From the NCBI GenBank assembly GCA_947474485.1, contig CANJJP010000012.1, positions 1 through 12,363 on the forward strand: a stretch of DNA of 12,363 nt. The letters are read 5' to 3'. Positions 1 through 7,251 of this stretch are shown here, one piece after another. Numbering within the stretch: the stretch's first letter is position 1; each line of letters begins with the position of its first letter. The notes under the pieces were generated by a model. It saw nothing but the letters and a program-made list of their open reading frames with translations. It ran no database searches and had not been told where the DNA came from. The position numbers and the translations under genes are program-made. The DNA is from Bacteroidota bacterium (GTDB lineage: Bacteria; Bacteroidota; Bacteroidia; B-17B0; Aurantibacillaceae).

Positions 1-2963
1 ATAACCTCTACCTTTACTCAGGCGAAGGAATGAGCGGCACTCTTTTGGGGTTTAATTCATTGTTTATTGATACTGTAGGAATCAAATCTTATAATTTAAG
101 TCCTACCTTAAGTATTAATCAAGACACAACATATACTTTTAAGTTAGTCGCAATGGATGGTGGTACTATTAATATTGAAGGGGATACAAATAACACTTAC
201 CTAAATGGTTATGGTTATTGGTTCGATGGACCTGCGCAACAATTATTAGGTGATTTAGCCTTTCAAACGTTCGTTGATACTGCTTCAGGTGCTGGTGGAT
301 GTCAAAATCCAATTACAGTATCTGCATATTTAATTTCTAATGAATTAGGTTGTACAGGTTTTAATGGAGAAGCTGGTGTAAACGCAAATGGTGGTTCAGG
401 GCCTTATACATATAGTTGGGCTCCTCTTGGTGGAACAGGACAATTAACTGGCCAAGTGCTTACTCAAGGTATGTATACCGTTACTGTTTCTGACACAACT
501 GGTTGTGTAAGCCAAGGTAATGTTTTTATTTCTAGTGGCACTCTTAATGTAAATGCTACAGCGAATCCAATTTCTTGTTATAATTCCGGTACAGTTTATT
601 CGAATGCAAATGGTGGTTCAGGTACATTATCTTACGTATGGTCAAACGCTGCAACCACTCAAGATTTAACTGGATTAACAAATCCTGGTCAATATTATGT
701 AACAGTAAGCGATACAACAGGATGTATTAAATCGGATACTGTCATTTTATTAGATTATAGAATGGATGTAGTATTAGCTGTATACAATTCAACTTGCGGA
801 AACAATAATGCTTACATTAATGCAACTCCAAATGCTTCTTACTATCCAACTTTTTATTGGTCTGGCCCTTCAGGATTTACTTCTTCAGATCAAAGCATCT
901 TCAATCTTGCACCTGGTGTTTATACACTAATGGTTACAGATACAGTTTGTCCAACTTCATACGATACTGTAATTATTGCGGCTTCTTCTGCAATTACAAT
1001 AACCCATACAGTTAACAATAATGTTTCTTGTAACGGGGGACATGATGGATCTGCTACAATAGTTGTTACTGGTGCTGCGCCTGGTGCTAATATCTATTGG
1101 GGCACCAGTGCAACTGGGTTAACCGCCAACGACCTAGGGGCTGGATATACTTTTGTTCAAGTAAATGATTCGCTTCAATGCATGGGTATGGACAGTATTT
1201 TAATTACCGAACCTCCTGCTTTAGTGGGTAGTTTATCATTTACTGAGCCATCTTGCGGCCTTAACAATGGTAACATATCTGCTAGCGTAACAGGTGGTAC
1301 AGCTCCATACTCTTATTTTTGGAATACAGGAAACACAGCTAATAATTTAAATGGTATTGAAGCAGGTATTTATATGGTTGATATTACAGATGCTAATGGA
1401 TGTATGATTTCTGATATTGCTACATTAGGTACTTCGGGTGGGCCAACAATTACTCCATCGGTAACAAACATTACTTGTAACAATGCGGATAATGGGGCAA
1501 TCAGTGTTTCTCTATCAGGTGGTACACCTCCTTATACTATTTATTGGACAGATATGGATTCATCTTACACAACTTTGAATAGAACAAACTTACAAGCTGG
1601 TCCATATGAATTAGTTGTTGCAGATGTAAATGGTTGTCAAAGTATTTTTACTACTACAATTAATGAGCCATTACCTATTTATCCTAACATGAATTCAAGT
1701 TCACCAACTGCCTGTTCAACACCAAATGGTTCTATCACATCAAGTGTTCAAGGTGGAACTGCGCCTTATACTTATTTATGGAGCAATGCTTCAACTTCTT
1801 CAAGCATAACTGGATTAGCTGCTGGTGTTTATAGCTTAACTGTAACCGATGCAAATGGCTGTACAGGAATTAACATTGAATTTTTAAGTGACCCTACCTT
1901 GTTAGATGCATATGGTAATGATATACCTACAAACTGCGGAACAAATACTGGATCAATTGACATTACAGTATCAAACGGAAGTGGTTCATATTCTTACCAA
2001 TGGACAAACGGAGCAACTACTGAAGACATTTCAGGATTATACCCAGGCGAATATGGCGTAACAATAACTGACCTTTTTGATGGTTGTGTTAAAGCTTTAC
2101 AATTTGGTGTAAATTCATCAACTGCAAATTATGAACCTGAAGTGTGCTTAGTTACAGTTGATACCTTAGATGAAAAAAACATCATTGTTTGGGAAAGACC
2201 AGCAATTGGCGGTATTAAAGAATTTGTAATTTATCGTGAAACAAGTTCAGCTGGTGTTTACCGTTATATTGGAAAAAATCCAATTGATAGCTTAACAGAA
2301 ATGAAAGATACATTAGCTAATACTGATTTGCATACTTGGAAGTATAGGATTTCTGCAATTGATAGTTGTGGTGTTGAAACGGGTGTAAGTGAAATAGAAC
2401 ATCGTCCAATTTATTTAACGGTTGATACAATTAATGGTTTACCAAGTTTAATTTGGACAAGCTACATGGGTCGTCCTTATTCTGATTACGTGGTAAAGAG
2501 AAATGCAAATGGAACAGGTTGGGTTGATGTGGTAACATTGCCTGCATCTCAAAACTCATTTGTAGATCTTAACTGCCCTTCAGGAATTATTGAATATACA
2601 ATTGAAGCTTTATTTACTACTACTTGTAATTCAACTCGTGGTGCAATTAACACTACACGTTCTAACATTAAAACTCCAACTTCAGTTATCGTTGGATTAA
2701 AAGGAAATACAACAATTACAAACAATGTGAGTTTATTCCCTAATCCATCACAAGATAACTTCACGGTTTCTTTAGCAAACAAAACAAAAGTAAATGTAAG
2801 CGTTGAGGTTGTTAATGCAATGGGGCAAATAGTATATACAACTGCGATTAACGAATCAAGTAAATCAACTACTATTAATGCTGCTAACTGGAATACAGGT
2901 GTTTATTTTGTAAGAATTAATTCTACAGAAATGCAATCAGTAATTAAGTTTGTGAAACAATAA
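1..2963 (+). CDS. SprB-repeat, T9SS-secreted surface adhesin-like protein (5' end missing)
   Basis: This is the C-terminal part of a large secreted surface protein. The frame is open from base 3 and reads NLYLYSGEG before the first ATG at 30, so that Met is probably internal and the true start lies left of the window. From Met30 there are 977 residues. In order: about 105 residues of beta-rich sequence; eight Cys-bracketed SprB-type repeats (GG-[ST]-xPYtYxW ... GxYxVtvtDxxGC), about residues 108-686; two fibronectin-III-like segments (about 705-880; WERP, EFVIYRE, YRISAID); and a T9SS type A sorting domain (about 900-977; VSLFPNPSQDNF, MGQIVY, WNTGVYFVRI). SprB family proteins are outer-surface adhesins, and the C-terminal domain directs export by the type IX machinery and is usually cleaved. 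The repeat part contains only four Lys and two Arg in about 690 residues. A role in adhesion or gliding is inferred from family only; the ligand is unknown. Confidence 0.9.
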   Translation, partial: NLYLYSGEGMSGTLLGFNSLFIDTVGIKSYNLSPTLSINQDTTYTFKLVAMDGGTINIEGDTNNTYLNGYGYWFDGPAQQLLGDLAFQTFVDTASGAGGCQNPITVSAYLISNELGCTGFNGEAGVNANGGSGPYTYSWAPLGGTGQLTGQVLTQGMYTVTVSDTTGCVSQGNVFISSGTLNVNATANPISCYNSGTVYSNANGGSGTLSYVWSNAATTQDLTGLTNPGQYYVTVSDTTGCIKSDTVILLDYRMDVVLAVYNSTCGNNNAYINATPNASYYPTFYWSGPSGFTSSDQSIFNLAPGVYTLMVTDTVCPTSYDTVIIAASSAITITHTVNNNVSCNGGHDGSATIVVTGAAPGANIYWGTSATGLTANDLGAGYTFVQVNDSLQCMGMDSILITEPPALVGSLSFTEPSCGLNNGNISASVTGGTAPYSYFWNTGNTANNLNGIEAGIYMVDITDANGCMISDIATLGTSGGPTITPSVTNITCNNADNGAISVSLSGGTPPYTIYWTDMDSSYTTLNRTNLQAGPYELVVADVNGCQSIFTTTINEPLPIYPNMNSSSPTACSTPNGSITSSVQGGTAPYTYLWSNASTSSSITGLAAGVYSLTVTDANGCTGINIEFLSDPTLLDAYGNDIPTNCGTNTGSIDITVSNGSGSYSYQWTNGATTEDISGLYPGEYGVTITDLFDGCVKALQFGVNSSTANYEPEVCLVTVDTLDEKNIIVWERPAIGGIKEFVIYRETSSAGVYRYIGKNPIDSLTEMKDTLANTDLHTWKYRISAIDSCGVETGVSEIEHRPIYLTVDTINGLPSLIWTSYMGRPYSDYVVKRNANGTGWVDVVTLPASQNSFVDLNCPSGIIEYTIEALFTTTCNSTRGAINTTRSNIKTPTSVIVGLKGNTTITNNVSLFPNPSQDNFTVSLANKTKVNVSVEVVNAMGQIVYTTAINESSKSTTINAANWNTGVYFVRINSTEMQSVIKFVKQ
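351..2087 (+). repeat. Eight SprB-like protein repeats of about 75 codons
   Basis: Repeat cores, Cys codon to Cys codon, lie at 351-506, 576-725, 795-950, 1029-1181, 1254-1403, 1476-1637, 1713-1862 and 1935-2087. Successive starts are 219-237 bases apart, so the unit is about 75 codons: a 50-54 residue core plus a 22-28 residue linker. Copies 1, 2, 5, 6, 7 and 8 carry the clear GG[ST]/GSGS...Y.W...G.Y.V.[VI][TS]D..GC pattern. Copies 3 and 4 are more diverged. The DNA is diverged among copies, which points to old repeats kept by protein-level selection rather than recent expansion. Confidence 0.85.
2727..2960 (+). other. T9SS type A C-terminal sorting domain
   Basis: The last 78 residues of the adhesin-like protein begin VSLFPNPSQDNFTV, continue with VEVVNAMGQIVY and NWNTGVYFVRINS, and end VIKFVKQ. 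This is the standard three-block layout of the Bacteroidota type A sorting domain (PNP block, G-x-x-V/L-Y block, G-x-Y-x-V/L-x-I block, basic C-terminus). It implies that the host encodes a type IX secretion system elsewhere. Confidence 0.9.
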
Positions 2964-2984
2964 TTACTACAATCTTTAAAACAG

Positions 2985-3035
2985 AAAAGGCTTCCCACGT
3001 CATCATGAGCTTGACGAATGAGGGAAGCCTTTTTT
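2985..3035. terminator. Hairpin terminator between convergent genes
   Basis: Arm AAAAGGCTTCCC at 2985-2996 pairs perfectly with GGGAAGCCTTTT at 3022-3033, a 12-bp stem followed by T through 3035, 22 bases after the adhesin stop codon. The A-rich outer end of the left arm gives a T run on the minus strand, so the hairpin could also end cdd transcription (cdd stops at 3056). The loop holds a second stem, CGTCA 2998-3002 with TGACG 3012-3016. Confidence 0.85.
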
Positions 3036-3055
3036 GTTTATATAATCTCAAGATG

Positions 3056-3550
3056 TTACTTTAAATGCTTACTATTAAACATCAATGGAAGTAAACTATC
3101 AATACTTTCAGCTACTAAAATTTTCCCAGTCTCACCCGACATTATTATTTTTATTTTTTGAGAATGACGTGTTTCGTATTCAGAAATTGCTTGTCGGCAA
3201 GCGCCACAAGGAGTTACTGGCTCGCCAACAACTTGATTTTCTGCTTTACAAGTAACTGCAATTGCTTTTATTTTTACATTCGGAAATTTAGTTCCTGCAT
3301 AAAAAATAGCAACACGTTCGGCGCATAAGCCTGATGGATAAGCTGCGTTTTCTTGATTACTACCACAAATTATTTCACCATTTTCTAAAAGAACAGCAGC
3401 TCCAACATTAAAATGAGAATACGGTGCATAAGCACTTTCTACTGATTTACGTGCATGCATCAATAATAAACGATCCTCGTTTAGCAAATCAGTTTCTTTA
3501 TTATAAAGATCAAATGATGAAACGATTTGTATTTTTTCTTTGCTATCCAT
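3056..3550 (-). CDS. cdd: Cytidine deaminase
   Basis: Hydrolytically deaminates cytidine and deoxycytidine to uridine and deoxyuridine in pyrimidine salvage; a soluble cytoplasmic zinc enzyme, normally a homotetramer of about 130-160 residues. The 164-residue product has the whole active site: substrate-side FNVGAAV (47-53) and NQEN (65-68), then C76-A77-E78 with the catalytic Glu and first zinc Cys, and P114-C115-G-A-C118 with the other two zinc ligands. It starts at ATG 3550, and the N-terminal ~25 residues before the core are a modest extension. It is the last of three leftward genes, 42 bases after the O-methyltransferase stop. A TTTTG...TAACTTCG promoter fits in that gap, so it may be transcribed both alone and by readthrough. 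No frameshift or missing key residue was seen. Confidence 0.95.
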   Translation of the reverse strand: MDSKEKIQIVSSFDLYNKETDLLNEDRLLLMHARKSVESAYAPYSHFNVGAAVLLENGEIICGSNQENAAYPSGLCAERVAIFYAGTKFPNVKIKAIAVTCKAENQVVGEPVTPCGACRQAISEYETRHSQKIKIIMSGETGKILVAESIDSLLPLMFNSKHLK

Positions 3551-3557
3551 AGTAGTA

Positions 3558-3588
3558 CGAAGTTAATAGAATATAGGTAGAAATCAAA
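3558..3588 (-). promoter_or_regulatory. Putative Bacteroidota-type promoter for cdd
   Basis: Read on the minus strand, TTG of a TTTTG run (3585-3587) is followed after 19 bases by TAACTTCG (3558-3565), one mismatch from the Bacteroidota -7 consensus TAnnTTTG. The implied transcription start is about 3553, only a few bases before the cdd ATG at 3550. Confidence 0.45.
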
Positions 3589-3592
3589 ACTC

Positions 3593-4234
3593 TTACTTTT
3601 TGCGCATGATGAATAAACCATCACGAATTGGTAATAGTAATTTCTCTACTCTCGAATCATTTTTCATTTTTTCATTAAACGATTGAATGGCTTGCGTATC
3701 AACATCTTTATTCTTTTCTAAATCCAATATTTTACCACTCCACAAAACGTTATCAGCAATAATTAATCCACCTGGTTTTACTTTATCAATTACCAAATCA
3801 TAATACAAAGAGTAGTTTCGTTTATCAGCATCAATAAAAACCATATCAATTCTTTCGGTTATTGCTGGCAAAACCTCCTTTGCATCTTTAGTAATTAATT
3901 CGATTTTAGTAGAGAGTCCACTTTTATCAAAATATTTTTTTGCTATAGCTTCTGTTTCTTCATTAACATCAATGGTAATTAATCTCCCATTTTCTTGAAG
4001 TCCTTTTGCAAGGCATATTGCAGAATAACCAGTGTAAGTTCCAATTTCAACAATCAATTTCGGTTGCAACATTTTAGAAAGCAATGTTAGCCAAAAGCCT
4101 TGCAAATGGCCGCTTAACATGCGAGGAGAAAAAACTTTTAAATTTGTTTCTCGTTGTAATTCAACTAATACTTCATCTTCTGGTTCGGAATGTAAGAGAG
4201 AATAGTCGATTATTTGGTCGTCGATAAATTCCAT
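3593..4234 (-). CDS. Class I SAM-dependent O-methyltransferase (Methyltransf_3 / caffeoyl-CoA OMT-like family)
   Basis: Predicted cytoplasmic, divalent-metal-dependent methyltransferase that moves a methyl group from S-adenosylmethionine to a hydroxyl group; substrate unknown. The 213-residue product has SAM motif I VEIGTYTGYS (62-71), the acidic ITIDVN strand end (87-91), the metal/substrate residues FIDADK (133-138) and IADNVLWSG (159-167), and the C-terminal DGLFIMRKK. I chose ATG 4234 (MEFIDDQIIDYSL), which matches the usual family N-terminus and length. The alternative upstream TTG at 4279 would add 15 residues and overlap the preceding gene. It begins 23 bases after the stop of the SPOR protein gene, so the two are probably co-transcribed. 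Bacterial members of this family act on varied catechol-like or natural-product substrates, and the neighbours do not settle the substrate. Confidence 0.88.
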   Translation of the reverse strand: MEFIDDQIIDYSLLHSEPEDEVLVELQRETNLKVFSPRMLSGHLQGFWLTLLSKMLQPKLIVEIGTYTGYSAICLAKGLQENGRLITIDVNEETEAIAKKYFDKSGLSTKIELITKDAKEVLPAITERIDMVFIDADKRNYSLYYDLVIDKVKPGGLIIADNVLWSGKILDLEKNKDVDTQAIQSFNEKMKNDSRVEKLLLPIRDGLFIMRKK

Positions 4235-4257
4235 TAGATAGTAAGATTTAAGTGATA

Positions 4258-5316
4258 TTAATTCCCTGTCATCATCCAAGCACTTGGATAATTTTGACGA
4301 ATCGTTTGAAGCAAAGTACGCGCTTCGTCTAGGTTATTTGTAGATCCTGCGCTTACAATGTGTAATCCGTTCTTATTTTTACCAGTAATACTTGCATTAA
4401 TATTTCTGTCATGAAGCGTATTAATTAAACGTTGCGCGTTTTCTTCAACAGAGAAACATCCAACAACTATTTTGTATTTCCCTGTTGCATTGGATGACTT
4501 TACAACATGATGCAATACTTTTTTTACCACAGTTTTATCAGCAACAACCGTATCACTAACATTTACAAAAATATAATCGTTTTCTGCTAACGCAATTCCT
4601 GCATAACCATTTGCGTCTACGATTACGTTAGGAAAAGGTTTAGCGGTGTAAATATAAGAAGCGTTTTTATAATTCGATTTTTCATATACATTACTCTCTG
4701 TTGAAATACCAAAGGCAGAGGTAACTTTATTTTTCATTTGCGGATTAGTTAAGGAAAAGAAAATTCCTAAAGCTAACATTGGCGCAGCTATACTAACAGC
4801 CGCAATTTTTAAGTATTTTTTAGATGATGAATTGTTGTTTTCTACAATTACTTTTCTATCACTTAATTCAATTATTTTGTCTGTTTTTGCAGCAACAATT
4901 TCTTCTGCATTAATAGAGAATAAACCAAAAGACTCAATTAAATAATTAACATCAACTTGCGGCTCAAACTGAATATTTTGTTCTGAATTCATGAACAAAA
5001 CACCAAGTCCATTAAATTCTACTCGTTGTTTTGTTTGAAGAGTAGAAGAACAAAAATGTGCAAACTTCATTAGTTCTTCATTAGCTGCATTATATGAAAG
5101 GCTTTCGGTTTCCATAATATAGTTAACGAGCAAACCATCGTTATTTTGCAAGTTTTTATTAAACAAAATAGATTTTGCGGGCGGGCTTAACAAGCTTCCT
5201 TCGTTGGTAATTGAAGCCGGAAGATGACGAGCAACAAAACCACCAAACTGAGGTACAATAACACATTCGTGTTTGTACAAAAGTTCACTTATATATTGCT
5301 CTATCTTAGTTTCCAT
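4258..5316 (-). CDS. HU-CCDC81 and SPOR domain membrane protein
   Basis: A 352-residue single-pass membrane protein with a characteristic Bacteroidota architecture. Residues 1 to about 125 (YISELLYKHECVIVPQFGGFVAR, then FNGLGVLFMN) match the prokaryotic HU-CCDC81 tandem domains, an HU/IHF-like fold. Residues 168-189 (YLKIAAVSIAAPMLALGIFF) are the transmembrane segment. Residues about 279-350 (KYKIVVGCFSVEENAQRLI ... LHIVSAG, EARTLLQTIRQNYPSAWMM) are a SPOR domain. SPOR domains bind glycan strands stripped of stem peptides at division septa, so the expected topology is HU-like part in the cytoplasm and SPOR in the periplasm. Whether the HU-like part binds DNA or protein is not known from sequence. 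ATG 5316 is a clean start. The gene leads a leftward set with the O-methyltransferase and cdd, and is divergent from the DUF1571 pair across 142 bases. Confidence 0.88.
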   Translation of the reverse strand: METKIEQYISELLYKHECVIVPQFGGFVARHLPASITNEGSLLSPPAKSILFNKNLQNNDGLLVNYIMETESLSYNAANEELMKFAHFCSSTLQTKQRVEFNGLGVLFMNSEQNIQFEPQVDVNYLIESFGLFSINAEEIVAAKTDKIIELSDRKVIVENNNSSSKKYLKIAAVSIAAPMLALGIFFSLTNPQMKNKVTSAFGISTESNVYEKSNYKNASYIYTAKPFPNVIVDANGYAGIALAENDYIFVNVSDTVVADKTVVKKVLHHVVKSSNATGKYKIVVGCFSVEENAQRLINTLHDRNINASITGKNKNGLHIVSAGSTNNLDEARTLLQTIRQNYPSAWMMTGN

Positions 5317-5332
5317 AATTAAAAACGGGTAA

Positions 5333-5340
5333 CGAATTTA
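5333..5340 (-). promoter_or_regulatory. Possible -7 box for the SPOR protein gene
   Basis: On the minus strand TAAATTCG lies 16 bases before the ATG at 5316 and differs from TAnnTTTG at one position. I see no TTG at a good -33 spacing, so the assignment is weak. The same 9-mer ACGAATTTA (plus strand) recurs at 5401-5409 in this divergent intergenic region. Confidence 0.3.
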
Positions 5341-5412
5341 CGAAAATCAACGCAGCAAACAGCCACAATCCAAAACATAAGTGTTAAACATTTGAAAATT
5401 ACGAATTTAAAA

Positions 5413-5444
5413 TTGCAGCGCCACTTAAATATTCAGTATTTTTG
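5413..5444 (+). promoter_or_regulatory. Bacteroidota-type promoter for the first DUF1571-LysM gene
   Basis: TTG at 5413-5415, 21 bases of spacer, then a perfect -7 box TATTTTTG (TAnnTTTG) at 5437-5444. The implied transcription start is near 5449 and the ATG is at 5459, giving a leader of about ten bases with no room for a normal Shine-Dalgarno site. Confidence 0.6.
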
Positions 5445-5458
5445 TACTCGAATTCCAT

Positions 5459-6337
5459 ATGAAACTCAATAAACTTAATATAATCAGGCACTTAAGTACT
5501 ATTACTGTGTTTGCTTTTATTTTACCTTTTTTCTATTCCTTTAAAAATCAAAATATTAAGACGGAAACTACGCCAATTAAGGTAATTATTGCCATGCTCG
5601 ACTCAATTAAAAAGATAAAATCATACGAGTTTAGCCTGAAAGCAATGGAAAGGGTTGAAAAGGGTGAATATTTAAGCGCAGAATCATACGTTAAACTTAA
5701 TGTGAACCCCAGGGCACTTTATTTTAGAAATGAAAAAAGGAAAATATCTGTTATGTATGTTGCTGGCACTAATGAAAACAAGGCCTTAGTAAAAGCGAAA
5801 TCATTGATGAACACAACTATTTCATTAGATCCTTATGGAAATATGATGCGAAAGAATCAACATTATACAATACATCAGTTAGGCTACGATTATTTTGGAA
5901 AAACCATAGCAACCGCTCTTTTAAAGGATAGAGAAAACCTCTCAAAGAACTTAAAATTTTTACCAAAAAAAAACATTAACGGAAGACACTGTGTAGGTCT
6001 AATTTTTGACGATCCTAAATTTACCTATAGCAAATACACAATAGGGAAAAACGAAGATGTTAGTAGTATTGCAGCAAAATTTAATGTGAGCGAGTATTTG
6101 CTTCGTTTAAAAAACGATTTACATAGTTTTTATGGAAACATTAAAGTTGGGAAAGTAATAGAAATCCCTTCTAATTACTGTAAAAATATTTTACTTTACC
6201 TTGACGAAGGCACGCTTTTACCAGCTACTATTTCCATTTACGATGATACTGGACTTTTTGAAAATTACGAGTTTTTGAACGTAAAAACCAATAAAAAATT
6301 CGGTCCAGAAGATTTTGGTAGATTTTATAAGGACTAA
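5459..6337 (+). CDS. Exported DUF1571-like protein with embedded LysM domain (copy 1)
   Basis: A 292-residue exported protein of unknown function. Residues 1-28 form a signal peptide (basic start, then ITVFAFILPFFYSF). Residues about 37-180 resemble DUF1571, a Bacteroidota/Planctomycetes family: MLDSIKKIKSYEF, KLNVNPRALYF, VMYVAGTNENKALV, and the core LDPYGNMMR-x-x-QHYTIHQLGYDYFG (123-147). Residues 192-238 (YTIGKNEDVSSIAAKFNVSE ... KVGKVIEIP) look like a LysM domain, which usually binds the GlcNAc sugars of peptidoglycan. After it the DUF1571-type ending resumes (ILLYLDEGTLLPATISIYDDTGLFENYEF, 244-272). LysM therefore sits inside the other fold rather than at an end. No lipobox or membrane segment after the signal is seen, so a periplasmic location is inferred. 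It has a good promoter of its own, and copy 2 follows after 52 bases. Confidence 0.75.
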   Translation: MKLNKLNIIRHLSTITVFAFILPFFYSFKNQNIKTETTPIKVIIAMLDSIKKIKSYEFSLKAMERVEKGEYLSAESYVKLNVNPRALYFRNEKRKISVMYVAGTNENKALVKAKSLMNTTISLDPYGNMMRKNQHYTIHQLGYDYFGKTIATALLKDRENLSKNLKFLPKKNINGRHCVGLIFDDPKFTYSKYTIGKNEDVSSIAAKFNVSEYLLRLKNDLHSFYGNIKVGKVIEIPSNYCKNILLYLDEGTLLPATISIYDDTGLFENYEFLNVKTNKKFGPEDFGRFYKD

Positions 6338-6377
6338 TTTCTATAAACTACATGTTAAACCATTGTAAAAGATTTGT

Positions 6378-6385
6378 TATCTTCG
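6378..6385 (+). promoter_or_regulatory. Possible -7 box just before copy 2
   Basis: TATCTTCG differs from TAnnTTTG at one position and ends four bases before the GTG start at 6390. No convincing TTG lies 19-21 bases upstream. If used, the transcript would start at or next to the start codon. Otherwise copy 2 is read through from copy 1. Confidence 0.3.
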
Positions 6386-6389
6386 CATT

Positions 6390-7247
6390 GTGAAAAAGAA
6401 CCTTACGATTATTATCGTTTTTACTTGCTGTATCGGCTTATTCAGTTTTAGTAATAAAAAGCGAGCTAAACCTGCGTTTTCTTGTAAAGAAGTTGTGTTA
6501 CGGATGATTAATGCAATTGCAGATGTAAAAGGATTAAAATATAATTTGAAAATTACTGAACGCACAAAAGGTAAATTTAATTATTTTTCCTCTTCAGTTA
6601 AATTAAATCGTAACCCCCGCAAACTATACTTAACCACAAATGGTATCGAAGTTTTATGGACAGTTGGTGCAAATAAAGGTGATGCATTAGTAAAGCCAAA
6701 TTCGTTCCCATACATGAATTTGAATTTAGATCCACTGGGGAATTTAATGCGAGATGGGCAGCATCACACAATTAATGAAATGGGCTTTGATTACTTCGGG
6801 AATATAGTTGCGTATAACGTTTTAAAAACTGGTAGTAATTTTGATGATTACTTTAAACTTGAAGGCGAAGAAATTTTAAATGGAAAGCCATGTTACAAAT
6901 TCAGTATTAATAATCCAGACTTTAAATTTTTTGATTACACTGTTTTAAAAGGAGAAAATCTTGTTAGCATAGCAAGAAAATTGCATGTAGGTGAATACAT
7001 GATTTTAGAAAATAATAAAAAAGTGGATGGGTATAAGGACGTAAAAGCTGGGCAAGTTATTAAAGTGCCAACTGCTTATGCTAAATTTGTAGTTATTTAT
7101 TTAGATAAACAATTATTTTTACCAGTAGGAAGCAGAATTAGCGATGACAAAGGCCTTTACGAGCAATACGATTATTTTAATCTTCAGTTAAATCCAACAT
7201 TTGAAGAAAATGAGTTCACTAGGAAGTTTAAAGGATACGGATTTTGA
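6390..7247 (+). CDS. Exported DUF1571-like protein with embedded LysM domain (copy 2)
   Basis: A 285-residue paralogue of the preceding gene with the same layout: signal peptide (KKNLTIIIVFTCCIGLFSF, 2-20), a DUF1571-like body (MINAIADVKGLKY, KLNRNPRKLYL, VLWTVGANKGDALV, and core LDPLGNLMRDGQHHTINEMG, 113-132), a LysM-like insert (YTVLKGENLVSIARKLHV ... VKAGQVIKVP, 183-227) and the resumed ending (VVIYLDKQLFLPVGSRISDDKGLYEQYDY). Its LysM is closer to the textbook form than that of copy 1. By eye, roughly a third or more of positions match copy 1, best in the LDP-GN core. Translation must begin at GTG 6390: an in-frame TAA lies at 6366 and the next Met is residue 39. It is probably co-transcribed with copy 1. 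The product is likely periplasmic and cell-wall associated; the biochemical role is unknown. Confidence 0.75.
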   Translation: MKKNLTIIIVFTCCIGLFSFSNKKRAKPAFSCKEVVLRMINAIADVKGLKYNLKITERTKGKFNYFSSSVKLNRNPRKLYLTTNGIEVLWTVGANKGDALVKPNSFPYMNLNLDPLGNLMRDGQHHTINEMGFDYFGNIVAYNVLKTGSNFDDYFKLEGEEILNGKPCYKFSINNPDFKFFDYTVLKGENLVSIARKLHVGEYMILENNKKVDGYKDVKAGQVIKVPTAYAKFVVIYLDKQLFLPVGSRISDDKGLYEQYDYFNLQLNPTFEENEFTRKFKGYGF

Positions 7248-7251
7248 TTTA

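Noticed and set aside
30..32. ATG as the true start of the SprB-repeat protein
   Set aside because: The frame is open to the left edge with coding-like sequence (NLYLYSGEG), and no signal peptide follows the ATG, so the gene begins outside the window.
351..2087. CRISPR-like or DNA-level tandem repeat array
   Set aside because: The periodicity (219-237 bases) comes from protein repeats. The copies are diverged in DNA and lie inside one long open frame.
2549..2782. Minus-strand open frame inside the adhesin gene
   Set aside because: It is antisense to the Fn3/T9SS region, has no family motif, and looks like a shadow of the real gene.
4235..4279. Longer O-methyltransferase start at TTG 4279
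   Set aside because: It would overlap the SPOR gene and add 15 residues not typical of the family. ATG 4234 gives the usual N-terminus and 213-residue length.
5332..5409. Direct repeat ACGAATTTA (5332-5340 and 5401-5409) as an operator pair
   Set aside because: Nine AT-rich bases repeated once 69 bases apart is weak evidence, and one copy overlaps a possible -7 box on the minus strand, which explains it as well.
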